Part shown: piece after piece, positions 17,335 through 28,400 of the stretch
Position numbering within the stretch: position 1 is the stretch's first letter
Layout: every line of letters begins with the position of its first letter
Assembly: GCA_030424595.1 (NCBI GenBank)
Contig: JAUHWG010000036.1
Location: 31,209-95,208, forward strand
From: Polyangia bacterium
Lineage (GTDB): Bacteria > Myxococcota_A > Polyangia > Nannocystales > Nannocystaceae
Length of the DNA stretch: 64,000 bases
Reading direction: 5' to 3'
Notes under the pieces: model-generated
Database searches by the model: none
Told to the model about the DNA's origin: nothing
What the model saw: only the letters and a program-made list of their open reading frames with translations
Made by a program: the position numbers and the translations under genes

Positions 17335-18549
17335 TTAGGGGGTGCACTCGTTGAGGTTCAGCCGGAGCATCCCTAGCTGGACGTTCTCGCGGCTCGTCGT
17401 CACGAAGAGGAAGCGAGCGGGGTTTCGCGAGTAGAGGCGGAGAATGTGCATGTGGCGCTTGGTCGTGACGATGATGTCCTCGACCGTGCTGCTGTTCTCG
17501 CTCTCCGCGGAGGCGACCATGCGCAGGTTGTGCCAGGCGAAGTCGAGGTTGGTCGCGAGGCCCCGGGTCCCGAGGGCCTGCCCGGTGTCTCCGTCGAAGA
17601 GGGTCACCCCGACCACGCCGCTGAGCGACGCCACCCGGTCGAGGTTCTCGTCGATCTCCTGCTGCAGCGCGGGGCTTAGCATCATCGCCGACTCGTCCCG
17701 GGGCGCCGCGTCGTCGGCGGTCGAGGGGCGGTGAGAGGCGTCTGAGCCCGCGTCGGGCCTCACCTCGGCGAGGTCGAGGAGGAAGCCGCCGCTGTACTCC
17801 CGGTTCTCAGGCGAGAAGATGATCGTCGGCGACTTGAGCTTGCGGATCGACTCACACTTCGCGCGGATCCATCGCCGCATCTGCTCGCGCAGGGCATCGT
17901 GGTCGATCAATCCCCAGTCGACCAGCACCTCGGCGAAGTTCTTCCCGGTCGCGTAGCACTCTTCGAGGACGGCGTGGATGTCATCTCGGTCGATCGACGG
18001 CTCCGAGGCGAGCATCGCCAGGAGCGAGCCCGGCTCGCTAGAGATGTGCGCCCAGGCGATCTTGCCGTGATAGATCATGATGCGACCGATGACGTTGCCG
18101 GAGCGGACCATGAGGTCGCCACCTCCGGCCGCGCAGGCCTCCTCGAGCGCGGAGTCAAAGGTCTGTTTCGGGGCGTGCGCTCCGATGACGCGCTCGGCGA
18201 CCCGGAGCCGAGAGGTCATCTCCTGCGGCCTGAAGGGCTTGGTGATGAAGTCGTCGGCGCCTGCCTGATAGCCGAGGGCGATGTCTCGGTGTTTGGCCCG
18301 GGCGCTGATGATCACGACGTATATGTAGTCATCACGCTCGAGTGCGCGGATTCTCCGGCACAGCTCCAGCCCCTCGATCCCGGGCATGATCCAGTCGAGG
18401 AACATGACCCTCGGGGGATCTTCGCCAGTGGCGATCCTCCAGGCGCTGTCGCCATCGCCGACCACGGTGCACTCGTGTCCGGCCCGCTCAATGATCGACC
18501 TGAGCACCTTGGCGGAGAGGGGATCATCATCCGCGACGAGAACCTTCAT
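17335..18549 (-). CDS. Response regulator: receiver - PATAN/DUF4388-like - roadblock-like
   Basis: ATG 18549 opens directly into the receiver strand M-K-V-L-V-A-D-D-D-P. The phospho-acceptor is Asp52 (M-F-L-D-W-I-M-P-G), with conserved Lys104 in F-I-T-K-P. Residues about 130-250 resemble a PATAN/DUF4388 domain (G-D-L-M-V-R-S-G-N-V-I-G-R-I-M-I-Y-H-G-K-I-A-W-A-H), a scaffold in motility and two-component regulators. The last roughly 110 residues (L-D-R-V-A-S-L-S-G-V-V-G-V-T-L-F-D, R-F-L-F-V-T-T-S) fit a roadblock/LC7 domain as in MglB, a GTPase-activating partner of MglA. There is no DNA-binding domain. It therefore probably works by protein contact, for example to a small Ras-like GTPase in polarity or motility (inference). 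Confidence 0.85.
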   Translation of the reverse strand: MKVLVADDDPLSAKVLRSIIERAGHECTVVGDGDSAWRIATGEDPPRVMFLDWIMPGIEGLELCRRIRALERDDYIYVVIISARAKHRDIALGYQAGADDFITKPFRPQEMTSRLRVAERVIGAHAPKQTFDSALEEACAAGGGDLMVRSGNVIGRIMIYHGKIAWAHISSEPGSLLAMLASEPSIDRDDIHAVLEECYATGKNFAEVLVDWGLIDHDALREQMRRWIRAKCESIRKLKSPTIIFSPENREYSGGFLLDLAEVRPDAGSDASHRPSTADDAAPRDESAMMLSPALQQEIDENLDRVASLSGVVGVTLFDGDTGQALGTRGLATNLDFAWHNLRMVASAESENSSTVEDIIVTTKRHMHILRLYSRNPARFLFVTTSRENVQLGMLRLNLNECTP

Positions 18550-18775
18550 AGCCAGCTCGCTCGTGATGAGCCTAGCACGGCTCGGATGGCTCGGATGCCC
18601 GCACAAGCGGCGCCCGAGCGCTCCTCGAGCGGGCGATGGTGAGCTGTTCAGAGGCGCGTGTGCGCGTGATCGCGAGGAGCGGCGATAGCCGGTCCCCGAG
18701 AGAAGACGTCGAAGGTCGATACGAAGGCAGCCTCTGTGGTGAGTCGGCGAGCGCGGTCGCGGATGGCCAAGGGCG

Positions 18776-20038
<1,263 letters not shown>

Positions 20039-20402
20039 CGCCGCGGAGGATAGTCCTCGGGGACCGGCGGCGGCTGCGAAATTGCGCGCTCAGGCGTGAG
20101 CTGGCACCGGGCGCGGGAGTCCTCTGCGGTCTTGAAATCGCGCCCTTCGCCGCGTTCATCGACCGCCCAGGCTGGGCGCTCGCCCGCTCACCCGTCGTGA
20201 GAACGCCGAGCGACGGGGGATGCGGGCGGCCGGCGAGGTGCGAGGCCTGCGGGCCCGGACTCGGCCCGAGAGCGCGGGTATATACAGGTCTCTTAAGACA
20301 GGTTTAACGGGGCTGACCTTGGCCGCGTAGCTGCGCATTTTCGCCGGGTGACGACGCTGCTCTGGGCTTGATCCCGCGGAGGCAAACCCCTAGCGTGCTC
20401 TC
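20039..20402. promoter_or_regulatory. Divergent intergenic region with local A/T-rich island
   Basis: The 364-bp space between two divergently transcribed lipoprotein genes must hold both promoters. It is GC-rich except for a short A/T-richer island at about 20278-20308, which includes GTATATAC and TCTTAAGA (each self-complementary) and GGTTTAAC. This island is the best promoter/operator candidate for the plus-strand gene at 20403. No consensus -35/-10 pair could be set with confidence. Confidence 0.4.
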
Positions 20403-21896
20403 ATGGTTATTTCAGCGGCCCGAGTGCGCTCTCTCGGGACTCTCACGGTGCTCAGCTTGGGGCTCCTCGCCTGCGGCGGGGATGACAGCTCTAGCGCGGC
20501 GACGGCCGGGTCGACCGGGACGACGACGATGACCTCGGACACCGAGGCGACGAGCGGCACGGACAGCGAGACGGGCGAGGCGCTCGCGCCGACCTGGTAT
20601 CAGGAGGTCGCGCCCCTGATCGCCGCGAAGTGCGACGGTTGCCATATCGACGGCGGGATCGCGCCGTTCTCGCTGACGACCTACGAGGCGGCGAAGGGCT
20701 GGGCCCCGCTCCTCGCGGACACGGTCGAGGCCGGGACCATGCCGCCCTTCCTCGCCGACGACACCGACGAGTGTCAGCCGCGCTTCGGCTGGAAGGACGA
20801 TCTCCGGCTCAGCGACGAGGAGCAGGCGCTGATCCGGGCCTGGGCCGACGCGGGCGCACCCGAGGGGGATCCGAGCGCAGCGGCGCCGCTCCCCGAGCCG
20901 CCGAAGATCGGCCTCGACGACGCGGACGAGCGCCTCACCATCCCCAGCGGGGTGACGATCGACGGCAAGGAGGATCGCTTCATCTGTTTCTCGGTCGACC
21001 CCGGCAACGGTGTGCTCGACCAGTGGATCAGCGCCTTCCAGATCAACGCCGGCAACTCGAAGATCGTCCACCACGTCCTGGTCTACATCGACGAGGACGC
21101 CGCGTCGGTCGACGTCGCCGATGAGAACGGCCAGTTCGACTGCTTCGGCGACGCGGGGGTCGACGGCAACGTCTCCTTGATGGGCGCCTGGGCCCCGGGG
21201 ATGGCCGCCTTTCGTGCGCCCGACGACGTCGCCTACCGGGTCCCGGCCGGCGCGCGCTTGATCTTCAACATGCACTACCACCCGACCGGCTCCGGGCCGG
21301 AGGTGGACGACTCGACCTCGATCGACCTCAAGTACTTCGAGGGGCTGCCGAATTACGTCGGGATCCTCTCCTTCGCCGGCAATGACAGCAAGGCGCGGGC
21401 GGACGGGACGGGGCTTCAGCCTGGGCCCAACGATGACGGCGGCGAGCCGGTCTTCAAGATCCCCGCCGGGGTCGCGGACCACGAGGAGTCGATGGTCGTG
21501 AAGATCGGCGAGGACTTCCCGGACGTCCGGATCTTCGCCGCGGGATCGCACATGCACTACGTCGGCACCGACCTGCGGGTGCGGATCAAGCGGGCGAACC
21601 CGAAGCCGGACGAGCCGGCCGAGGAGTGCCTGGTCCACACGCCGACCTGGGACTTCTCGTGGCAGCGGGTCTACCAGTACGACGCCGGGCTCGACGAGGT
21701 GCCGGTGGCGCGCGCGGGCGATGAGATCCTCGTCGACTGCAAGTACGACAACTCGCTCGGCAACCCCTTTGTCATGCGGGCGCTCGCCGAGCAGGGCCTC
21801 GACGCGCCGGTCGACGTCTACCTCGGCGAGGAGACCCTCGACGAGATGTGCCTCGGGATCTTCGGGATCGCGGTCAAGCTGAGCGACGTTCTCTAG
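20403..21896 (+). CDS. Lipoprotein: cytochrome-c-like segment plus copper type II monooxygenase-like domain
   Basis: The 497-residue product has lipidated Cys24 followed by G-G-D-D and a short Thr/Ser linker. A heme-c-type motif C-D-G-C-H (Cys77, Cys80, His81) lies in a small helical domain (residues 66-165). The rest resembles the peptidylglycine-alpha-hydroxylating (PHM) copper type II fold. Its CuA-type ligands are H-H (His223-224) and H-Y-H (His291, 293). The CuB-type ligands are H-M-H (His383, 385). K-Y-D-N-S in the C-terminus is typical of the bacterial family. It probably receives electrons through the fused heme domain and hydroxylates an unknown extracellular substrate (inference). 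The protein is divergent from the P-domain lipoprotein. Confidence 0.88.
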   Translation: MVISAARVRSLGTLTVLSLGLLACGGDDSSSAATAGSTGTTTMTSDTEATSGTDSETGEALAPTWYQEVAPLIAAKCDGCHIDGGIAPFSLTTYEAAKGWAPLLADTVEAGTMPPFLADDTDECQPRFGWKDDLRLSDEEQALIRAWADAGAPEGDPSAAAPLPEPPKIGLDDADERLTIPSGVTIDGKEDRFICFSVDPGNGVLDQWISAFQINAGNSKIVHHVLVYIDEDAASVDVADENGQFDCFGDAGVDGNVSLMGAWAPGMAAFRAPDDVAYRVPAGARLIFNMHYHPTGSGPEVDDSTSIDLKYFEGLPNYVGILSFAGNDSKARADGTGLQPGPNDDGGEPVFKIPAGVADHEESMVVKIGEDFPDVRIFAAGSHMHYVGTDLRVRIKRANPKPDEPAEECLVHTPTWDFSWQRVYQYDAGLDEVPVARAGDEILVDCKYDNSLGNPFVMRALAEQGLDAPVDVYLGEETLDEMCLGIFGIAVKLSDVL

Positions 21897-21960
21897 CAGG
21901 CCCACATGCGGGGCAGGCCCGCACCACCGCTCGACCAAGATCGCGTTTGGAGATGGACAC

Positions 21961-22030
21961 TCGCGGGTCGTCGCGGGTCGTCGCGGGTCGTCGCGGGTCG
22001 TCGCGGGTCGTCGCGGGTCGTCGCGGGTCG
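21961..22030. repeat. 10-bp tandem repeat, 7 perfect copies
   Basis: TCGCGGGTCG is repeated seven times without error, followed by degenerate copies to about 22060. The array fills the gap between the copper-monooxygenase-like gene (stop 21896) and the kinase gene (start 22244). Apart from it, the 347-bp gap shows nothing else recognisable. Confidence 0.95.
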
Positions 22031-22243
22031 TCGTGGGCGTTTTCGCGTCGTCGCGTGTTCGCGGTCGAACGCCTGCGCGCCCGTCGACCGCGGCCTCGGG
22101 GGAGCCCGGTGCGGCGCCTCTGCCCATCGCGCCCTCGAGCTGGGGGCGCTTGGCGGGGCGGCGCCACCGGCGGACCCTCCCCGTCGGGTCGGCGCACGAG
22201 CGGTTGACCCGGTGGCCGCCGCTCGATACTGGAGGAGAGCCCG

Positions 22244-25243
22244 GTGTCGTTGTCCAAAACAGGAGGGTCTGGCGAGCCGAAGGATTTCCTCGCGGAGACG
22301 ATCGAGGCGCCCCGCGGCGCACGGGAGGGGGGAATGCTGGACACCCTCGCCTCTCCCTACGCGGATCACGACGCGGGCGAGGGCGGGGGCGAGGGCGAGG
22401 AGAACCTCCCGCGCGGCGAGGTCGTCGGCCGCTACGTGATCCTGAATCGCCTGGGCTCCGGCGGTATGGGGGTCGTCTACGCCGCCTACGATCCCGAGCT
22501 CGATCGCAAGGTCGCGCTCAAGCTCCTCCACCCGATGAGCGCCGAGCGGGGTCGCGCAGGTCAGACTCGCCTGCTCCGCGAGGCCCAGGCGCTGGCGAAG
22601 CTCAGCCATCCGAACGTCGTCGGGGTCCACGACGTCGGCACGATCCGCGAGCGGGTGTGGTTGGCGATGGAGTTCGTCGAGGGGACGACGCTCGGGGCCT
22701 GGGCGAGCGCTCAGCCGCGGCGTTGGCAGGAGATCCTGCGGGTCGCGCTGGCGGCCGGTCGTGGGCTCGCTGCGGCCCACGCCGCCGGGCTGGTCCACCG
22801 CGACGTCAAGCCCGAGAACGTGATGGTCGGCGGCGACGGCCGGGTGCGGGTGATGGACTTCGGCCTCGCCTTGGGGGTCGGTCAAGGCCTGGACGGGGCG
22901 GAGGCCGGGGCGGAGGAGAGCGGGCCGCGCGGAGTGCCCACGGGCTCGCTCGCGGTGCTCTCCCACCGTGTCACCCAGGTGGGCTCGCTCGTCGGCACCC
23001 CGGCGTACATGCCCCCGGAGGGCTTCGTCTCCGCTGAGATCGACGCGCGCGGCGATATCTTCGGCTTCTGCGCGAGCCTCTGGGACGCTCTCACCGGCGC
23101 TCCGCCCTTCGCCGGGGAGACCTTCGCGGAGCTCTACGACAATCTCATGGCGGGCAGGCTGCGGCCGTGGCCGCGTCAGGCTCGGGCGCCTCGGTGGCTG
23201 CGGCGCAGCTGTGAGCGCGGGTTGGCGGTGGATCCAGAGGATCGCTACGCGACGATGGACGCGCTCCTCGAGACGTTGAAGCGCGGCTGGATCCGCGCCC
23301 GTCGGCGTCAGCTCTTCGCCTTTGGGATCCTCGTCGCGGTCGTGGGCGTGGGCGTGCTCGGCTGGTGGGCGTGGCAGGAGGCCGCGCTCGAGTCCTCCTG
23401 CGTCGCCGCAGGCGAGGAGCTCGACGCGGTCTGGGACGACGCCGCGAAGGAGCGGCTGCGTCGCGGCCTCGTCGACACCGGAGCGCCGATCGCCGCCGAC
23501 ATCTACGTCCGGACGCTGCCCTGGATCGAGCGCTGGGTCGCGGGGTGGTCGAGCTCTGCCGAGACCCTCTGCCGCGAGGCCAAGCTCGAGGGGCGCTGGA
23601 CGCCGGAGCTCTACGAGCGCGCCCGGAGCTGCCTCGGCGAGAAGCGCGAGGCGCTCGAAGGGCACCTCTCAGCCCTCGCGGAGCTCCCCGCGGACGCCGT
23701 GCCCTTCGCGGTGACGCTCGCGGCGGAGCTCCCCCGGATCGACGCGTGCACGACCCGGTCGCTGCTCATGTTGCGCCCCGCGGCGCCAGCCGAGGGCGAG
23801 CGCGAGCGCGAGGTGGCGCTGCGGGGCGAGCTCGTAGCGGTGATGGGGCTCAGCGACTCCGGTCGGCACGTCGAGGCGCTGCCGCGGGCGGAGGCCCTCT
23901 TGAGCGCGGCGGAGCAGCTCGGCTATGAGCCCCTGACGATCGCCGCGCGGGTCCAGGTCGGCGGGCTCGCGTCGGCGCTCGGCGACGTCGAGCGGGCGGA
24001 GGCGGAGCTTGTCCGGGTCTTCGTCGACGCCGGCGCGCTCGGGATGGACGACGTCGCGGCCGACGCGGCGAACCGTTTGATCTTCAGCGTCGGCTACCGC
24101 GGGGGGCGTCACGCGGAGGGGCTCCTGTGGAGCCACGCCGCGCAGATGCTCCTCCGCCGCCTAGGCCAGCGCGACGGCCTCCTCGGCGCGACGGTCAGGA
24201 GCAGCGTCGCCAACATCCACTACGCGCGCGGCGACTACGACGAGTCGGAGCGGCTCTTCGAGGAGGCCCTCGAGATCACGCTCTCGCTCCTCGGGGAGGA
24301 GCACCCGAACGTCGCCGACAGCCTGACCAACCTCGCCGACGTGCGCTACGCCAAGGGTGATCTCGAGGGGGCCGAGGAACTCTACGGGCGAAGCGTGGAG
24401 ATCGCAGAGGCGAGCTTCGGGCCGGTCCACCCAAACCTCGCGTTCACCCTCAACAACCTGGCGATGGTGCACCTCAAGCGGCGCGACCTCGGGGGGGCCC
24501 AGGAGCTGCTGGAGCGCTCGTTGGCGATCTTTGAGCTGACCCTGGGGGACTCTCACCCGGAGCTCGCGAACATCATCAACAACCTCGCCAACATCGATCG
24601 GGCCCGGGGCGAGCTTGGGCGGGCGGCGGCCGGCTATGCCCGGTCGGTCGCGATCATCGAGGCGGTGCACGGGGCGAAGCACCTCGCCCTCGCGACGCCG
24701 CTGGAGAACCTCGGGGAGCTGCACGGGCTCGCGGGGGAGGACGACCTGGCGCGCTCCGCCTTCGAGCGCTCGTTGGCGATCCGCGAGGCCACGCTCGGGC
24801 CTGAACACAGCGACGTCGCCGAGAGCCTGGTCCGTCTCGGCTCGCTCGATCTTCGTCGTGGTGACAACGCCGCGGCGAAGGCTCGCTTCGAGCGAGCCCT
24901 CGAGCTCCGGGAGAAGGGCGGAGCTGCGGGGGACGAAGGCCTGGTGGAGCCGCTCGTCGGCCTCGGCAGGGTCGCCCTGGCGAGCGACGACGAGGCGACG
25001 GCGATGGTCCTCCTGGAGCGGGCGCTCAGGCTCGGCGAGGCCTCCGGCGGAGAGGCGCCCGTCACCGCCGCGGCCCGCTTTGCCCTGGCGCAGGCGCTGT
25101 GGCAGACGGGCTCGGGGGAACATCGGCCGCGAGCGCTGGAGCTCGCGAGGGGAGCGCGCGAGGCCTATCGCGAGTCGCCTGAGCAGGAGGTCGCGCTCGC
25201 CGAGGTCGAGGCCTGGCTGGCCCAGCCCGGGCGGGCGCCCTAA
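22244..25243 (+). CDS. Transmembrane Ser/Thr protein kinase with C-terminal TPR repeats
   Basis: The 999-residue protein is a PknB-type kinase. It shows the Gly loop L-G-S-G-G-M-G (70-76), V-A-L-K with Lys93, the catalytic H-R-D-V-K-P-E-N with Asp187, and the D-F-G of Asp205, so it is catalytically complete. The activation segment G-T-P-A-Y-M-P-P-E is standard except P-P-E in place of A-P-E. A transmembrane helix at about 357-378 follows. The C-terminal part holds TPR repeats of the TPR_12 type, with N-N-L-A, A-L-E-I and L-G-x-x-H-P recurring between about 640 and 925, for protein contacts. GTG 22244 is preceded by GGAGGAGAG at short spacing. This layout is typical of myxobacteria, and its partners are unknown. 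Confidence 0.95.
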   Translation: MSLSKTGGSGEPKDFLAETIEAPRGAREGGMLDTLASPYADHDAGEGGGEGEENLPRGEVVGRYVILNRLGSGGMGVVYAAYDPELDRKVALKLLHPMSAERGRAGQTRLLREAQALAKLSHPNVVGVHDVGTIRERVWLAMEFVEGTTLGAWASAQPRRWQEILRVALAAGRGLAAAHAAGLVHRDVKPENVMVGGDGRVRVMDFGLALGVGQGLDGAEAGAEESGPRGVPTGSLAVLSHRVTQVGSLVGTPAYMPPEGFVSAEIDARGDIFGFCASLWDALTGAPPFAGETFAELYDNLMAGRLRPWPRQARAPRWLRRSCERGLAVDPEDRYATMDALLETLKRGWIRARRRQLFAFGILVAVVGVGVLGWWAWQEAALESSCVAAGEELDAVWDDAAKERLRRGLVDTGAPIAADIYVRTLPWIERWVAGWSSSAETLCREAKLEGRWTPELYERARSCLGEKREALEGHLSALAELPADAVPFAVTLAAELPRIDACTTRSLLMLRPAAPAEGEREREVALRGELVAVMGLSDSGRHVEALPRAEALLSAAEQLGYEPLTIAARVQVGGLASALGDVERAEAELVRVFVDAGALGMDDVAADAANRLIFSVGYRGGRHAEGLLWSHAAQMLLRRLGQRDGLLGATVRSSVANIHYARGDYDESERLFEEALEITLSLLGEEHPNVADSLTNLADVRYAKGDLEGAEELYGRSVEIAEASFGPVHPNLAFTLNNLAMVHLKRRDLGGAQELLERSLAIFELTLGDSHPELANIINNLANIDRARGELGRAAAGYARSVAIIEAVHGAKHLALATPLENLGELHGLAGEDDLARSAFERSLAIREATLGPEHSDVAESLVRLGSLDLRRGDNAAAKARFERALELREKGGAAGDEGLVEPLVGLGRVALASDDEATAMVLLERALRLGEASGGEAPVTAAARFALAQALWQTGSGEHRPRALELARGAREAYRESPEQEVALAEVEAWLAQPGRAP

Positions 25244-25250
25244 GGAGCCC

Positions 25251-25297
25251 GTGGCAGAAGCAAGGATCCCGCGCACTCTCGTTTGCCCTCGTCGTCC
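25251..25297. repeat. Copy 1 of dispersed intergenic element
   Basis: This sits 7 bases past the kinase stop codon. It shares the plan GGCAGAAG..TCCCGCG..CTCTC..CCTCGTCG with the copies at 35431-35470 and 57833-57875. Partial reverse-strand relatives occur near 17310-17337, 57291-57316 and 63750-63785. See the findings. Confidence 0.6.
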
Positions 25298-25429
25298 GTC
25301 GGCGGGAGGGAGCTGCTGCGTGTGGCGCCGCAGACACCTCAATCGCTGACCCGCGAGGCATCCGCACTTGTGTCGACTGGGGCGCCCGCTACCCCGACCT
25401 GACAACCGTCGTATAGACTTGAGGTGTCG

Positions 25430-28400
25430 ATGCGGGAACTCCTTCGCACGAGCACGAACACGATGATCGCGGTCATCATCGCCGGCGCATCGCTCATCGC
25501 GTGGGCGCTGATCGACTCGGGCATCGAGCGGATCTCAGCCCGCGCGGCCCTGGCGTCGCGGGGCGCGGGCGCGTCGCTGGCGAGCACCCTCGCCAAGTCC
25601 CAGGCGCACCTCCTCAGCCTCGCCTCTGAGGATGCCATCCGCCTCGTTCTCAACGCCGACGGCGACGCCGACAAGGAGGCCCTCACGCCGATGATCCCGG
25701 CGTTCACGACGTTGCTGTCGCGCAATCCGACCTATCGACAGGCCCGCTGGATCGACGAGTCTGGCCGCGAGCGGCTCAGGGTCGTGCGTGGTCCGGACGG
25801 TGCCATCCGCGTCGATCACGGGCTGCAGGACAAGTCGTCGCGCTACTACGTCCAGGTCGGCCTGGCGACGCGACCCGGCGTCGTCGGCGTCTCGCGCTTG
25901 GATCTCAACGTCGAGAACGGAGAGATCGAGGAGCCGTGGGTCCCGACCCTGCGCTTCATGATCCGGGTGACCGATGACATGGACGCGCCGTCGGGGCTGC
26001 TCGTGGTCAACCTCGACATGCGCGAGATCCTCGCTGCGATCGACCGGGCCGTGCGTGACGACGGCATCAACCTCTCGCTCCTCAACCAGCGGGGTGAGTG
26101 GCTGCTCAGCCCCGTGCCGGGCGACGCCTTCGCGTTTATGGAGGGTCGCGACGTCACCCTCGCCGCGCGTAGCCCCGCGCTTTGGCGGCGGATCGTCGCC
26201 AGCCCCAGCGGTCGCTCCACGTCGTCGGGGATCAGCGCCTGGTCGACGATCGATCCGCTCCCAGACGCGCGTGCGCCCGCGGATCGCGACAACCGGACCC
26301 CGTGGATCGTCCTCACGCAGCTCGACCAAGGGGAGGTGACCGCGCTCTACGTCCGGGTGCTCTTGCCGACGTCGCTGGTCACGCTGCTGCTCCTCGGCCT
26401 CTTCGTCTGGATGGCCCGGCGGATCGAGCACCGCGAGCACGCGCTGGTGACGGCGCGCTTGCGGGCCGAGGACCTGTCGAAGGCGACCTGGCTGGTCTCC
26501 GAGATCGCGAAGGCGGCCAACGCCGCGATGACTCCGGCGGAGATGGTGTACCTGTCCCTTCGGCCGCTCTGTGTGGCGACCGGGATCGGGGTCGGCGTCG
26601 CGGTCTTCGGCGACACGATCGGGATGCACTACATCGACAGCAGCGACGATCCGAGCGCCGTCGGGGGGGCGCTGCGGGCCCTCGAGGTCTCGTCGTGGCT
26701 CGACAACCTCCGCCGGGTAAAGGAGCCGACCTGGCTCGACCTCGACGCGGTCCCGCCCGAGAGCGACGCGAGCAATGACTGGCAGCGTACCGCCGCCGAG
26801 GCCGGGCTCGTCGGCGCCCTCGGGATCCCGATCGTCGTCGATGGCGAGGTGCTCGCCCGATGTGTCCTCCTCTACGGCCCGCTCCATCGTCTGCGCAAGG
26901 AAGGGCTGGCGACGATCGTTGAGGTCGGGGCGGGGAGCCTCAGCGCCGAGGTCCGCAATGTCGTGATGCGCGAGGCTGCGACCGCGGCGCTCGACGACGC
27001 GCGTCGCGAGGCAGAGGCCGCGAACCGGGCCAAGACCGAGTTCCTCGCCCACATCAGCCATGAGCTGAGGACGCCGCTCAACGGGGTCATCGGCGCCGCG
27101 AGGCTGATGCGCGGGGGGCTCCGTCCGGAGGAGCGGCGCAAGTTCCTCGGGGTCATCGAGCAGAGCGGCAGACATCTCCTGGCGCTGATCAACAAGATCC
27201 TCGACGCCGGCAAGATCGAGTCGGGGGGGCTCGACCTCGTCGACTCCGACTTCGATCTGGTGGAGGTGATCGAGAGCGCGCTCCTCGGGATCGAGAGCCT
27301 CGCAGAGGTCAAGGGGATCCGCCTCGTCAACCTCACGGAGCCGTCGATCACAGGACTCTTCCGCGGGGATCCGACGCGGCTCACCCAGGTGATCACCAAC
27401 CTCGCCGGCAACGCCCTCAAGTTCACCGACGTCGGCAAGATCGTGATCCGGGTCCGCGAGCTCGAGGACTCGACGCCGACGCTGGCGCATCTCGAGATCG
27501 CCGTCGAGGACTCGGGCCGGGGGATCGACGAGGCGAACCTCGATCGGATCTTCGGTCGATACGCACAAGAGGGGGCGAAGGACGGCGCGGGACGACCGGA
27601 GGGGATCGGCCTCGGGCTCCATATCAGCAGGCTGCTGGTCGCGCGGATGGGGGGGACGATCGCGGCCGAGAGCCCCAACCCGAACAACCGCTACGACACT
27701 CGGGGGGCGCGCTTCGTCTGCGCGCTCAAGTTGCGCCGGGTGAGCGGCCCGCGGCCGTCTGGCGAGTCGGTGGAGCGCTTCGCCTCCGCCTGGATCGTCG
27801 ACGAGGACGCGGAACTCGGCGAGCACCTGTGCGAGCTCGCCGCGGGTTGGGGGGTTGCGGCGGTCCATCACGAGCGCTGGCCGCCCGCGTCGGAGACGCT
27901 CCCCGCGGTGATCCTGCACAACGCCTCGCTGGCCCCGCCTGCGCGTTTCGCAGCGCTCGCCCGCGAATACTTCGAACCGGTGGTGCGCCGCGATCTCTCG
28001 GCCAAGCTGAGCGCGGGGGCGGCGGAGCGCGACGCGCGAAGTGGAGATGAGGCCGTGTTGGCGGAGCGGCTCTGCGCCGCCAACCACGAGCGACCGCGGC
28101 GGCTGCTCATCGCCGAGGACAACCTCATCAATCAGCTCGTCCTGCGCACGCTCCTCGAGAGGCTCGGGTTCGCCGTCGACGTCGTCGACAACGGCCGCGA
28201 CGTCCTCACCCGCTTCGAGGGCCCGGACGACGGGTCCCATCCCGAGTGTGTCCTGATGGACAGCAACATGCCGGGGATGGGCGGGATCGAGGCCGCGCGT
28301 CGGCTGCGGGCGTCCGGGGTCACGGTGCCGATTATCGCGGTGACCGCGGACGCGATGGCCGACGAGGTCCAGCGCTGCATCGACGCGGGGATGGACGACT

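Noticed and set aside
21961..22030. CRISPR-like array
   Set aside because: Units are 10 bp with no spacers. The same applies to the arrays at 6251, 30421 and 44076.
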